From Streptomyces sioyaensis (GTDB lineage: Bacteria > Actinomycetota > Actinomycetes > Streptomycetales > Streptomycetaceae): a DNA stretch of 51,712 nucleotides. Shown here piece after piece: positions 8,864 through 16,806 of the stretch. Numbering within the stretch: position 1 is the stretch's first letter; each line of letters opens with the position of its first letter. The notes beneath the pieces are model-generated. The model was not told the origin of the DNA and ran no database searches. It was given only the letters and a program-made list of their open reading frames with translations. The stretch spans positions 1 to 51,712 of the forward strand of contig NZ_SDIF01000045.1 in NCBI RefSeq assembly GCF_004122735.1. Direction: 5' to 3'. A program made the translations under genes and the position numbers.

Positions 8864-11467
8864 CTACATCTGCACGAGGCGAATGCCGTCGGGAACTCCG
8901 CGCACCGGTGGAATACGACGGCCGATCCGCAGGGTGTCCAGTTCCGGAAAGGCGGAGAGCCATTCCAGGGAAACGCCCAGATCGTAGGCGAGCCACAGCC
9001 GGGTCAGGCCGTCGGCCGGGGCGATGCCCTCGATGAGCTGGTCGGGGGTGAAAGGCCCGGCGATCTGCAGATGCGGGCGGCCGCCCAGCCGGCGCAGCGC
9101 ATGCAGTTCCGCCAGGTCGGACACCGGAAAGTACAGCTCGGCCGGATCGAGGTGGGCGATGATCTCGCGGGCGTAGCGGGCGGTGTCATGGCGCCGCCAG
9201 GCCCCGGCGAGCTGTGCGCGGATATCGTGATGCGCCCGCTCGCGCAGGCCCGTCAGATAGTCGATCGCCATGTCGTCGGCGATCGAGGTGGCGGTGATCG
9301 CGAGGAGGTAGGCCTCGCTGTCGGGGACGTGGGTGGGGTCGGGGAGCATTTCCAGCACGATCGGCCCGATCCAGCCCAGGGCGCGGGCCGCGGCCGGGGT
9401 GCTGGGCCGCACCATGTCGCGGGTGAAGCGCCGGACCCGCGCCCGGACCGCCGGATCCAGCTCGGCGGCATGCTCCAGACAGGCCGCCGCCAGCAGCTTG
9501 CGGTGCCGGGCCTCGGCGGCGCGTACGCCCGGGTGCGGGGCGAGCAGCCCGTCCAGGAGGGCCGCGCACTCGTCGGGGCGGGCCAGCGCCACGGCCATCC
9601 GGATGACGTCCTCCCAGTCGTCGTGGTGGGCATGGTCGAGGAGCAGCCCGAAATCGTGCCGCTGCACGGTCGCGCGGGCGGCGAGGTAGTCCTGGAAGGT
9701 GCGGTGGACGAAGTCGACGGTGCCGGGGGTGGGCTCGCGCAGCAGCCCGGTGCGGTTGAGCAGGTGCCGGAAGACCTCCTCGGGGCCGCCCTGGCGGGCC
9801 GCGTCCGGGATCGCGGGCAGATGCCGGGCGAGCGTGGCGACCGCGGTCGTCCGGTCGATCTCCGAACGGCCGTTGACCAGCATCCAGTGGGCCAGCTTCT
9901 GCAACAGCTGGATCTTGGGCTGCCGGGTCAGCTCGACACCGTCGACGGGCACCATCGCCCGCTCCCGGTCCCGGCGCTCCAGCAGCATCGACAGCGCCGC
10001 GTCGTAGAGTTCCTTGCGGCCGTGCGGCAGATAGCCGCGGCGGTCGCGGTGCAGGGCGCACAGCAGCCCGCACATCAGCGGATTGGTCGCCAGCCGCCCC
10101 AGATCGCGGGTGATCCGTACGGCATTGAGCAGGGTCCGCTCGTAATGGCCGAGCCGGTCGAGGTCGGCCGGGCGCTGCTGGGCCGCGGCACGGTGCCAGC
10201 GATGGATGAACGCGGCGACGTCCTCGCGGTTCATCGGGGCCAGCGACAGCTCGCTGAACCCCTCGCCGGCCAGCCAGTTGCCGGGCACGGCGGACGGCCG
10301 GGAGGTGACGATCCAGACGTTGCCGGGATAGCGCGCGGTCCATTCGACGAGATTGCGGCGCACCTCCTCGCGGTCGCTCTCGGGAGCCTCGTCGATCCCG
10401 TCGATCAGCAGCAGCGCCCGGCCCGCGCCGAGCACCCGCTCCGTCCAGCCGGCCGGCGCGTCCTCGGCCCTCTGGTAGCCGACGGCGCTGAGGAACGTGC
10501 CGGGGGTGGGCAGGCCGGCACGGGCGAAGCGGCGTACGGGCAGCAGGAAGGGCACCCGGCCGCGCAGCTCCGCCAGCGTCCCGGGCAGCTCCCCGCGGGC
10601 GGTGGCGACGGCCAGCCACTGCAACAGCGTGGTCTTGCCCGACCCGGCCACCCCGCGCACCAGGACCTTGCCGCGGCCGGACAGCGCCTGTTCGGCGGGG
10701 ACCGGCGGGTCGTCCTGCCCGCCGGCGCCCGGAGCGGCGGCCTCGCCGTCCTGGGGGCCGGGCTCGCACTGGAGCCCCAGGTAGGCGGCGTCCAGCGGCC
10801 AGCTGTCGGGGGAGTGGGCGAGATCGATGCCGAAGATCGTGAGGTGGTTGTGGAGGGCGGCGGTGGCCCGGGCGTAGCGCGCCTCGAACGCGGCGTCCTG
10901 GGAGGCCGCGTCCTCCGGGGCGGGCGGCGGGGTGCGCAGGACGGCGCTGCCATGGCCGTCGATCAGTCCGGCGAGGGTACGGGTCTGCTCGACGAGCGTG
11001 TGTGCCACGTACGGCGAGCGCCGGGTGAGGAAGTGGAGGATATGCAGCGCCGCGGCGTCCAGCAGCAGACCGTGCAGCTGAGCCGCGTCGGGGGTCAGGC
11101 CGCGGGTGGCCCCGGGCACGGCCTCGCACAGCCGGCGGGCGAATGCGGCGGGCAGCAGGCGGACCGCGTCGGCGTCGTCCATCCCGGTGTCGGCCAGGGC
11201 CCGCAGGGTGCCGGTCAGGGCGGTGGCCAGGGCCTGGTCCACGTCCCCGGCCGGGCCGCCCGAGGCCTGCTCGACGAGCGCCGCGGCGACGCCGGAGAGC
11301 TCGCGCTCGGTCAGGGCCGGCTTCTCGCCGGTGAAGGAGAGCAGCCGGGAGAGGGGTACGGGCCGGTCGGCCGGCTCGGCGCACGGCCCGTCGGGGAGGA
11401 AGAGCCGGCGGATCAGCGGATCGACGGCGTGGGGCGTGAGGCGGGCGACGATGTTCGCGGGATCCAT
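8864..11467 (-). CDS. NACHT-domain STAND ATPase (NLR-like), short C-terminus
   Basis: 867 residues from ATG at 11467. N-terminal ~240 residues are helical (MDPANIVARLTPHAVDPLIR, LLSFTGEKPALTERELSGVA), likely one of the bacterial NACHT N-terminal helical domains. NACHT core: Walker A VRGVAGSGKTTLLQWLA at ~265-280, Walker B RALLLIDGIDEAPESDRE at ~345-360, sensor VTSRPSAVPGNW at ~380, then FVHRTFQDYLAARAT. A helical region with CLEHAAELDPAVRARV follows. The end has only a trace of leucine-rich repeat (LTRLWLAYDLGVSLEWL). It is a paralogue of the upstream gene (stop 11528), 60 bp away and probably in the same operon. Bacterial NACHT proteins can act in phage defence; that role is inferred. Confidence 0.9.
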   Translation of the reverse strand: MDPANIVARLTPHAVDPLIRRLFLPDGPCAEPADRPVPLSRLLSFTGEKPALTERELSGVAAALVEQASGGPAGDVDQALATALTGTLRALADTGMDDADAVRLLPAAFARRLCEAVPGATRGLTPDAAQLHGLLLDAAALHILHFLTRRSPYVAHTLVEQTRTLAGLIDGHGSAVLRTPPPAPEDAASQDAAFEARYARATAALHNHLTIFGIDLAHSPDSWPLDAAYLGLQCEPGPQDGEAAAPGAGGQDDPPVPAEQALSGRGKVLVRGVAGSGKTTLLQWLAVATARGELPGTLAELRGRVPFLLPVRRFARAGLPTPGTFLSAVGYQRAEDAPAGWTERVLGAGRALLLIDGIDEAPESDREEVRRNLVEWTARYPGNVWIVTSRPSAVPGNWLAGEGFSELSLAPMNREDVAAFIHRWHRAAAQQRPADLDRLGHYERTLLNAVRITRDLGRLATNPLMCGLLCALHRDRRGYLPHGRKELYDAALSMLLERRDRERAMVPVDGVELTRQPKIQLLQKLAHWMLVNGRSEIDRTTAVATLARHLPAIPDAARQGGPEEVFRHLLNRTGLLREPTPGTVDFVHRTFQDYLAARATVQRHDFGLLLDHAHHDDWEDVIRMAVALARPDECAALLDGLLAPHPGVRAAEARHRKLLAAACLEHAAELDPAVRARVRRFTRDMVRPSTPAAARALGWIGPIVLEMLPDPTHVPDSEAYLLAITATSIADDMAIDYLTGLRERAHHDIRAQLAGAWRRHDTARYAREIIAHLDPAELYFPVSDLAELHALRRLGGRPHLQIAGPFTPDQLIEGIAPADGLTRLWLAYDLGVSLEWLSAFPELDTLRIGRRIPPVRGVPDGIRLVQM

Positions 11468-11527
11468 GGGTTCCCCGTAACTGCGGTGCTGAATAGAGGA
11501 GTTGAGGAGGGCGCGCTGTCGGCCAGC

Positions 11528-14500
11528 CTAGGCGCGGGGGCGGGGATAGCGGGTGAGTTCGATGTGCGGAGGGAGGGAGTGGCCGGGTTCAGGGTGGACG
11601 TAGGAGAGAAAGACCTTCTGGAGTTCCGGCAGAGCCGCCGCGGGGGAGAGGTCGACGGAGCCGTCGAGGATGCCGTAGAGCCGAAGTGTGCGGACACCGG
11701 GGAAAGCCGGGAGGGCCCCGCTCAGCAGGCGGCTCATCTCGGACAGCGGAAGGCGCGCCGCGTTGATGAAGCTGAGGTCTTTCACCTGCGGAAGCCTCAG
11801 ACCGTCCGGCAGGTGCAGGGCGACCCCTTCTTCCGCGAGGCCGAACGAGAAATCCTCCAGCTCGCCCAGTGCCGCCAGCGCCTCCCATTGGTCCGCGCCG
11901 AAGTCATGGGTGAGGCGCTGCAGTTGGATGAAGCGCATCCGGGGCCAGCGCGTGATACCGGTGAATTCGGAGCCTATGGGCCGGCTGAGGGTCACGTTGC
12001 GCAACGGGGCATCCGCGGGGAGCGCCGCCAAGCCCCCCGGCGGGAGCGTGCAGTGCAGCAGCAGCGTACGAAGGTGGTGCAGCCGGTGGAGTCCGCGCGG
12101 AATCGTCACGTTCCTCTCGGGCGGCCCGGCGATGTTCAACGTGCGGAGGTGAAGGTCCGCGAGCGGGGCGACGCTTTCGACGGCCGGGCAGTCCCAGAGC
12201 GACAGCCATTTCAGAGCGGGGAACTCCCGGAGGAAGGTCAGGTCGGTGATCTCCGGATTCTCCGAGAGGGTCAGACTTTCGATCCGATCGAGCGGCAGAG
12301 CACCGAGGAGTTCAGCAGCCGTGAAGGGGCCCCTCACCGAGACGCGTGGTGGGCCGAGCGCCCGCAGTGCGTGCAGTTCGGCGGGGGACGTCGCGGTAAC
12401 GGTCACCTTGGCGTCGAGGTGCTGGATGACCTCCTGGGAATAGGTGTGGGTATCGAATTGCGGCCATGAGGCGGCGAGTTGGATCCGGGCACCGTCCGCC
12501 GGGTGTTTCCGGAACCGCTTCATGACCTCCAGCGCCGCGTCCGACCCGATGAGCGCGGCGGTCGCCACCACCTCCTGCGCCTCGTCCTCCGCCAGCCCCT
12601 CCGGACCGGGCAGCAACTCCAGGACCAGGGGTCCTACCGCGGCCAGCAGCTGCGACTCCTCGTGGCTGCGCGGCGGCAGAATCGCCCGGGCCCGCGTGTG
12701 CACCTCCTCCCGCACCCGCGGATCCAGCTCCGCCGCATGCTCCAGGCAGGCCATCGCGAGCAGGTGGATACGCAGCCGGGCGGCATCGTCCGCGAGACGG
12801 TCGCCCTGGGCCACCAACTCCCCGAGAATCTCCGCCCGTTCCCGCGGCCGCGCATGCGCCACCGCCATCCGGATCACGTCCTCCCACTGGGAGTCCTCCG
12901 CATGCGCGACCAGCAGCCCGAAGTCCCCGTCCTCGACGGCGGCCTTGGCGCCGAGGTAGTCCTGGAAGGTCCGGTGGACGAAGTCGACCGAGCCGGGCGC
13001 CGGTTCGCGGAGCAGGCCGCTGCGCAGCAGCAGATGGCGGAAGACCGCGGCCGCGTCGCCCTGCTCCGCGGCGGCGGGTACGGCCGGCAGCGCCTCGCCG
13101 ACGATCCGCTCCGCCCGGTCCCGGTCGAGTTCCGTGCGGCCGTTGCGGATCAGCCAGTAGGCCAGCCGCTGGAGGAGCTGGATCTGCGGCTCGTCGCTCA
13201 GCTCGATGCCCGTGGGGGCGCCCATGTCGCGTTCGCGGTCGCGGCGGGAGAGCAGCATGCCCAGGGCGGCGTCGTACAGCTCCTTGCGGCCGGTGGGCAG
13301 ATAGCCGCGGCGGTCCCGGTGCAGCGCGCAGATCAGGCCGCACATGAGGGGGTTGGTGGCGAGCCGGGCGAGGTCCTGCTTGGTGTGGACGGCGGCGAGC
13401 AGGGACCGCTGATAGGCGTCGAGGCGCTCGGGGTCCTCGGCGTCGCAGCGGGCCGCGTCGTGCCAGCGGCCGATGAACGCGGCGACCTCGGCGCGGCTCA
13501 TGGGGGAGAGCGTCAGCTCGCCGAAGCCGTCGGTGGCGAGCCAGTCGTCGCGTACGGCGGAGGGGCGGGAGGTGACCATCCACAGGTTGTCCGGGAAGGC
13601 GTCGAGCAGATCGCGCAGCCAGCGGCGGGTCAGCTCGCGCTCGCGCTCGGGGATCTCGTCCAGGCCGTCGACCAGCAGCAGCGCCCGCCCGGAGGCCAGC
13701 ACGCGGTCGGCCCAGCCGTCGGGCTGCGAGCCGGAGACGGGGCAGCCGACGGCCGCGAGGAAGCGGCCGGGGGCGGGCAGGGCGGCGCCCTCGCGGGTGA
13801 GGGTGCGCAGGGGAAGGACGAAGGGGATGCGGCCGTAGAGGTGGGGGAGGGCGGTCTCGCCCGGAGCCTTGGTGCAGGAGACGGCCAGCCACTGGACGAG
13901 GGTGCTCTTGCCGGAGCCGGCGACGCCGCGCAGCAGCACCCGGTCGCGCCCGGCCAGGGCCTGGTCGGCGGGGACGGGGACGGGCGGGGGGACGGCCGGG
14001 CCGGTCCGGGGGCCGCCCGCCGCGTCCCAGGGGGCGCCGGCGCCGACCTCGCGGGCCGGGGCGGCCGTCGCCTCCAGGCTCATGTACGCGGCATCCAGCG
14101 GCCACCGGTCCGGGGAGTGGGCGAGATCGATGCCGTAGATGGTCAGCCGGCTGTGTTTGCGGGCGATGTACGTGAGATAGCCGCGCTCGAAGGCGTCGTC
14201 GGCGGCCCGCGGGGACGGATGCCGGTCGAGGAACTCGTCGATGAGCGTGATCAGGCTGTCCAGGCTCCGGCTCTGCTGGACCAGGGTGCGGGCCACGAAG
14301 GTCGACCGCTGGGTGAAGAAGTGCACGATGTGCAGACAGGCCGTGCCGAGCAGGGTGGCGTGCAGCAGCTCGCCGTCCCGGGAGAGGCCGCGGACGGCAT
14401 GCGGGCTCGCCGCCTCCAGGCGTTCGGCGAGGGCGGTGGCGCCCAGGCGGACGGCCTGTACGTCGTCCATGTCGAGGTCGCCCAGGCCGCGCAGCGTGGT

Positions 14501-14776
14501 GGCCAGGGCCTCGGCCACCGCCCGCTCCTCGTCCCCGGCCAGGGGGCGCTCGCCGGGCCCGGCGGTTCGTACGGCCCGGGCCACCAGCTCCGCCGCGATC
14601 TTGTGCAGGTCCTGGTCGGACAGGGTCCGCCGCTCGCCCTTGAAGCTGACCAGCCCGGAGACCCGTACCGGCTTCGCCACCAGCCCGGCGCCCGGCCCCT
14701 CCTTGACGAAGAGCTTCCTGACGAGCGGTGCGACCACGCCGGAGGCGAGTCGGACGCCCACTGCTGACGGGTCCAT
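11528..14776 (-). CDS. NACHT-domain STAND ATPase with LRR-like C-terminus
   Basis: 1082 residues from ATG at 14776 (MDPSAVGVRLASGVVAPLVR), preceded by GGGGGAGG on the minus strand; the open frame extends 85 codons upstream without family-like sequence. N-terminal helical domain at ~1-240 parallels the downstream paralogue (LVSFKGERRTLSDQDLHKIA). NACHT: Walker A LRGVAGSGKSTLVQWLA at ~280-295, Walker B GRALLLVDGLDEIPERE at ~362-378, sensor VTSRPSAVRDDW at ~400, then FVHRTFQDYLGAKAAVE. From ~830 to the end are LRR-like repeats (IESLTLSENPEITDLTFL, ALKWLSLWDCPAVESVAPL, HLRTLLLHC, VRTLRLYGI), giving an NLR-type layout. Ligand sensed by the repeats is unknown. Confidence 0.9.
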   Translation of the reverse strand: MDPSAVGVRLASGVVAPLVRKLFVKEGPGAGLVAKPVRVSGLVSFKGERRTLSDQDLHKIAAELVARAVRTAGPGERPLAGDEERAVAEALATTLRGLGDLDMDDVQAVRLGATALAERLEAASPHAVRGLSRDGELLHATLLGTACLHIVHFFTQRSTFVARTLVQQSRSLDSLITLIDEFLDRHPSPRAADDAFERGYLTYIARKHSRLTIYGIDLAHSPDRWPLDAAYMSLEATAAPAREVGAGAPWDAAGGPRTGPAVPPPVPVPADQALAGRDRVLLRGVAGSGKSTLVQWLAVSCTKAPGETALPHLYGRIPFVLPLRTLTREGAALPAPGRFLAAVGCPVSGSQPDGWADRVLASGRALLLVDGLDEIPERERELTRRWLRDLLDAFPDNLWMVTSRPSAVRDDWLATDGFGELTLSPMSRAEVAAFIGRWHDAARCDAEDPERLDAYQRSLLAAVHTKQDLARLATNPLMCGLICALHRDRRGYLPTGRKELYDAALGMLLSRRDRERDMGAPTGIELSDEPQIQLLQRLAYWLIRNGRTELDRDRAERIVGEALPAVPAAAEQGDAAAVFRHLLLRSGLLREPAPGSVDFVHRTFQDYLGAKAAVEDGDFGLLVAHAEDSQWEDVIRMAVAHARPRERAEILGELVAQGDRLADDAARLRIHLLAMACLEHAAELDPRVREEVHTRARAILPPRSHEESQLLAAVGPLVLELLPGPEGLAEDEAQEVVATAALIGSDAALEVMKRFRKHPADGARIQLAASWPQFDTHTYSQEVIQHLDAKVTVTATSPAELHALRALGPPRVSVRGPFTAAELLGALPLDRIESLTLSENPEITDLTFLREFPALKWLSLWDCPAVESVAPLADLHLRTLNIAGPPERNVTIPRGLHRLHHLRTLLLHCTLPPGGLAALPADAPLRNVTLSRPIGSEFTGITRWPRMRFIQLQRLTHDFGADQWEALAALGELEDFSFGLAEEGVALHLPDGLRLPQVKDLSFINAARLPLSEMSRLLSGALPAFPGVRTLRLYGILDGSVDLSPAAALPELQKVFLSYVHPEPGHSLPPHIELTRYPRPRA

Positions 14777-15401
14777 CGTGCGGTCCGCCCTCCCCCGTGG
14801 CCGGTGCTGTCGTCCGGCCAGGCTAGAGCGGATGCCGGGGCTCCGGGGTGGGGTTCGGCCAGGTTCGTGCGCGCGGCGGTGGGCGCACAAAGGTGTGGCG
14901 CCGGTCACGGAATTCGCCGCCGTAATGCCTTCCGAATTGATTTCCGGCGGGCCGTACGTAACCCGCGTCACAGCATTCCACGTAGCCCAGGTCACAGGGA
15001 AAAGGCATTTGATCTTGCCTGCTCGTGACATGGCGCACAGGCGATTTTGGCCCTACTAAAGGAATTAGGGGAGAGCGGGGGCGGTGGATCGGGGGTTACC
15101 GGGGACGCGGGAGCGAGGCGCGGGCGAGATAAGCGCCAGGTGAGGCGCCGTCCGTGCAATGAAGGGGTAAAGGGCCTGTTCAGAGGGGCTTTGGTGGGCA
15201 CTGGCAACACCCGAGTTGTCCCATTTTGGGGGTTTCATGCAGAGGTCGGATGTCGCGTCAAGGCCCGGATTCGACCGGCCTTTGATACGGGCCCGGTTAG
15301 TAGAAAGGCCCCTTGGCGGGGCGGCGCAGGCGGGTTACCAAGGTGTGGCGATCCCGGTCCGCAGCCGGGAAACCAATCAATTCCCTGGAGGAAAAACCCG
15401 C
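14777..15401. other. Divergent intergenic region, NACHT pair / M23 peptidase
   Basis: 625 bp. It should hold the NACHT operon promoter (minus) and a long leader for the M23 gene (plus). The open frame running in from 15216 has no ribosome site and non-protein-like composition. I compared the leader with the ydaO c-di-AMP riboswitch that precedes many Streptomyces wall-hydrolase genes and did not find its conserved core. A small hairpin CCCGG / CCGGG lies just before the gene. An 18-bp imperfect direct repeat is at 14956-14997 (see separate entry). Confidence 0.6.
14956..14997. repeat. 18-bp direct repeat with 24-bp period upstream of the NACHT operon
   Basis: ACGTAACCCGCGTCACAG at 14956-14973 and ACGTAGCCCAGGTCACAG at 14980-14997 match at 15 of 18 positions, with the pattern ACGTA-N-CCC-NN-GTCACAG. 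It lies about 180-220 bp upstream of the first NACHT start, a plausible activator or repressor site. The binding protein is unknown. Confidence 0.55.
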
Positions 15402-16073
15402 ATGTCCAAGTTCACCGCTCTCCGTAATTCGAAGAAGTCCGCGCTGCGCAATCGCGTCGCCATTGTCGCCGCCGGTGTCGGCATGACCGCCGCACTCGGC
15501 GCCGGTATCGCCACCGCCGCCGACGCGGGTCTGCAGAACCTCACCTCGGGTGTCGGTTCGGCCGTCACCGCGCAGGCCGACGCGCAGGCCAAGTCCGCCG
15601 CGCACGCCAAGGCCGACGCGGCCAAGGCCAAGAAGAACGCGGCCAAGAAGGCCAACGCCTGGGTCAAGCCGGTCGACAAGTACACGCTGGGCGAGCCCTT
15701 CGGTATCCCCGGCAGCCACTGGGCGCACAAGCACAGCGGTCAGGACTTCGTCGTGCCGACCGGCACCGCGGTCAAGGCCGTCCACAAGGGCACCGTCGTC
15801 AAGGCCGGCCCCTGGGGTGGCGGCGACGGCCCGGCGTACGGCAACGCCATCGTGATCCAGCACGCGAACGGCACGTACACCCAGTACGCCCACCTGTCAC
15901 GGATCGAGGTCCAGGTCGGCCAGCAGGTCGGCACCGGCCAGCAGATCGCCCGGTCCGGCAGCACGGGCAACTCCACCGGCCCCCACCTGCACTTCGAGGT
16001 CCGCACCGGCCCCAACTACGGGTCGGGCATCGAGCCGACCGGATTCCTGCGGGCTCACGGCGACGCCGTCTGA
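15402..16073 (+). CDS. Secreted M23 (LytM/lysostaphin-type) peptidase
   Basis: 223 residues. Zinc endopeptidase family that cleaves peptidoglycan cross-links. The ATG at 15402 has GGAGG at 15387-15391. The N-terminus (residues 1-40) is a long basic signal peptide ending in GAGIATAADA. An Ala/Lys-rich linker follows (AQAKSAAHAKADAAKAKKNA). The M23 domain (~95-215) has HSGQD (H111, D115) and HLH (195-197) with H164, the expected zinc ligands and catalytic His. It was probably regulated through its ~300-nt leader. Its last 19 bases overlap the convergent TetR gene. Confidence 0.93.
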   Translation: MSKFTALRNSKKSALRNRVAIVAAGVGMTAALGAGIATAADAGLQNLTSGVGSAVTAQADAQAKSAAHAKADAAKAKKNAAKKANAWVKPVDKYTLGEPFGIPGSHWAHKHSGQDFVVPTGTAVKAVHKGTVVKAGPWGGGDGPAYGNAIVIQHANGTYTQYAHLSRIEVQVGQQVGTGQQIARSGSTGNSTGPHLHFEVRTGPNYGSGIEPTGFLRAHGDAV

Positions 16074-16666
16074 GCTGAGTCCGGCCGGGCTGGCCGGCGG
16101 CTCGGCGGGTTGGCCGCCGTGACCAGTTCTGTGGCGACCTCGAGGATGGCCTTGCGCTTCTCCTCGGGGTCGCCTTCCACGTGCTGCATCGCGAACATGC
16201 CCGCGTGCATGGAGAACAGCGCCGTGATGCAGCGCACCTGATCCGTCAGCTCCGACTCGGGCTCCTTCAGGAGGTCGAAGAGCGTCAGCATCCGCTCCTT
16301 GAAGCCCTCGCCGATGCTCAGGTCGCGCACCGCGGCCTGGTTCTCCTGCAGGAAGCGGAAGAACGGCCCGGCCGACCGCAGCGCCTCGCTGTAGCGGCGG
16401 ATGACCTCCTGCTTGGTCTCCAGGGTGCGGGGCTGCTCCCCGGCCCAGGCGATCAGCTCGTCGATGGGCCCGGTCAGGTCCTGGAACAGGCTGATGACGA
16501 GGTCTTCCTTGGTCTTGAAGTGGTAGTACAGCGCCGCCTTCGTGACCTCCAGCTGTTCGGCGATCTCGCGCAACGAGGTCTTCTCGTAGCCCCGTTCGGA
16601 GAACAGCTCCAGAGCGACGTCCTGAATGCGCTGGCGGGTGTTCCCCCTGCGCCCTTGTGTGCTCAT
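16055..16666 (-). CDS. TetR-family repressor of the adjacent MFS exporter
   Basis: 203 residues. N-terminal helix-turn-helix NTRQRIQDVALELFSERGYE and TSLREIAEQLEVTKAALYYH, followed by a ligand-binding helical domain (ALRSAGPFFRFLQENQAAV, RCITALFSMHAGMFAM). The tail is Pro/Arg-rich. It is divergent from the MFS exporter gene, with two near-identical operators in the 140-bp gap, so it most likely represses both itself and the exporter until a substrate binds. The 3' end overlaps the M23 gene by 19 bp on the other strand. Confidence 0.92.
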   Translation of the reverse strand: MSTQGRRGNTRQRIQDVALELFSERGYEKTSLREIAEQLEVTKAALYYHFKTKEDLVISLFQDLTGPIDELIAWAGEQPRTLETKQEVIRRYSEALRSAGPFFRFLQENQAAVRDLSIGEGFKERMLTLFDLLKEPESELTDQVRCITALFSMHAGMFAMQHVEGDPEEKRKAILEVATELVTAANPPSRRPARPDSAQTASP

Positions 16667-16728
16667 CGTGTTCTCCTGCGTCGTCGGTACTGGTCAGAGG
16701 GCTGCCCCGTCGGGCCGGAGAGAAACTT

Positions 16729-16746
16729 ACTTGACGCCCGGCAAGT
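16729..16746. promoter_or_regulatory. TetR operator O1, over the MFS -35 box
   Basis: ACTTG-N8-CAAGT, an 18-bp palindrome. It overlaps the TTGACG -35 at 16731-16736, so binding would block RNA polymerase on the exporter promoter. The inverted copy O2 is 45 bp downstream. Confidence 0.75.
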
Positions 16747-16759
16747 TGGCCCCTACCTT
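16731..16759 (+). promoter_or_regulatory. Promoter of the MFS exporter gene
   Basis: TTGACG at 16731-16736, a 17-bp spacer and TACCTT at 16754-16759: a good vegetative-type promoter about 48 bp before the start codon. The TetR operator O1 covers its -35 box and O2 lies just past the expected start of transcription. Confidence 0.7.
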
Positions 16760-16773
16760 CAACACCGTACTGA

Positions 16774-16791
16774 ACTAGCCGGGCGGCAAGT
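16774..16791. promoter_or_regulatory. TetR operator O2
   Basis: ACTAG-N8-CAAGT at 16774-16791. Its reverse complement matches O1 at 16 of 18 positions. The two sites sit inside a larger inverted repeat (arms 16725-16742 and 16778-16795, 17 of 18 bases paired). O2 also covers a TTGCCG that could be the -35 box of the divergent tetR gene. Confidence 0.72.
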
Positions 16792-16806
16792 AAGTGGGAG
16801 TGGGTA

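Noticed and set aside
8783..12469. 1228-residue plus-strand ORF over the NACHT genes
   Set aside because: Antisense shadow; the minus-strand frames carry clear Walker motifs and family sequence.
15060..15401. ydaO (c-di-AMP) riboswitch before the M23 peptidase
   Set aside because: Expected from other Streptomyces wall-hydrolase genes, but the conserved GTGAATCC-like and AGCTAACC-like segments are missing; only generic GC hairpins are seen.
8864..15401. Defence island or integrated element around the NACHT genes
   Set aside because: No integrase, transposase, att repeats, tRNA or base-composition break is visible, and flanking genes are core Streptomyces genes.
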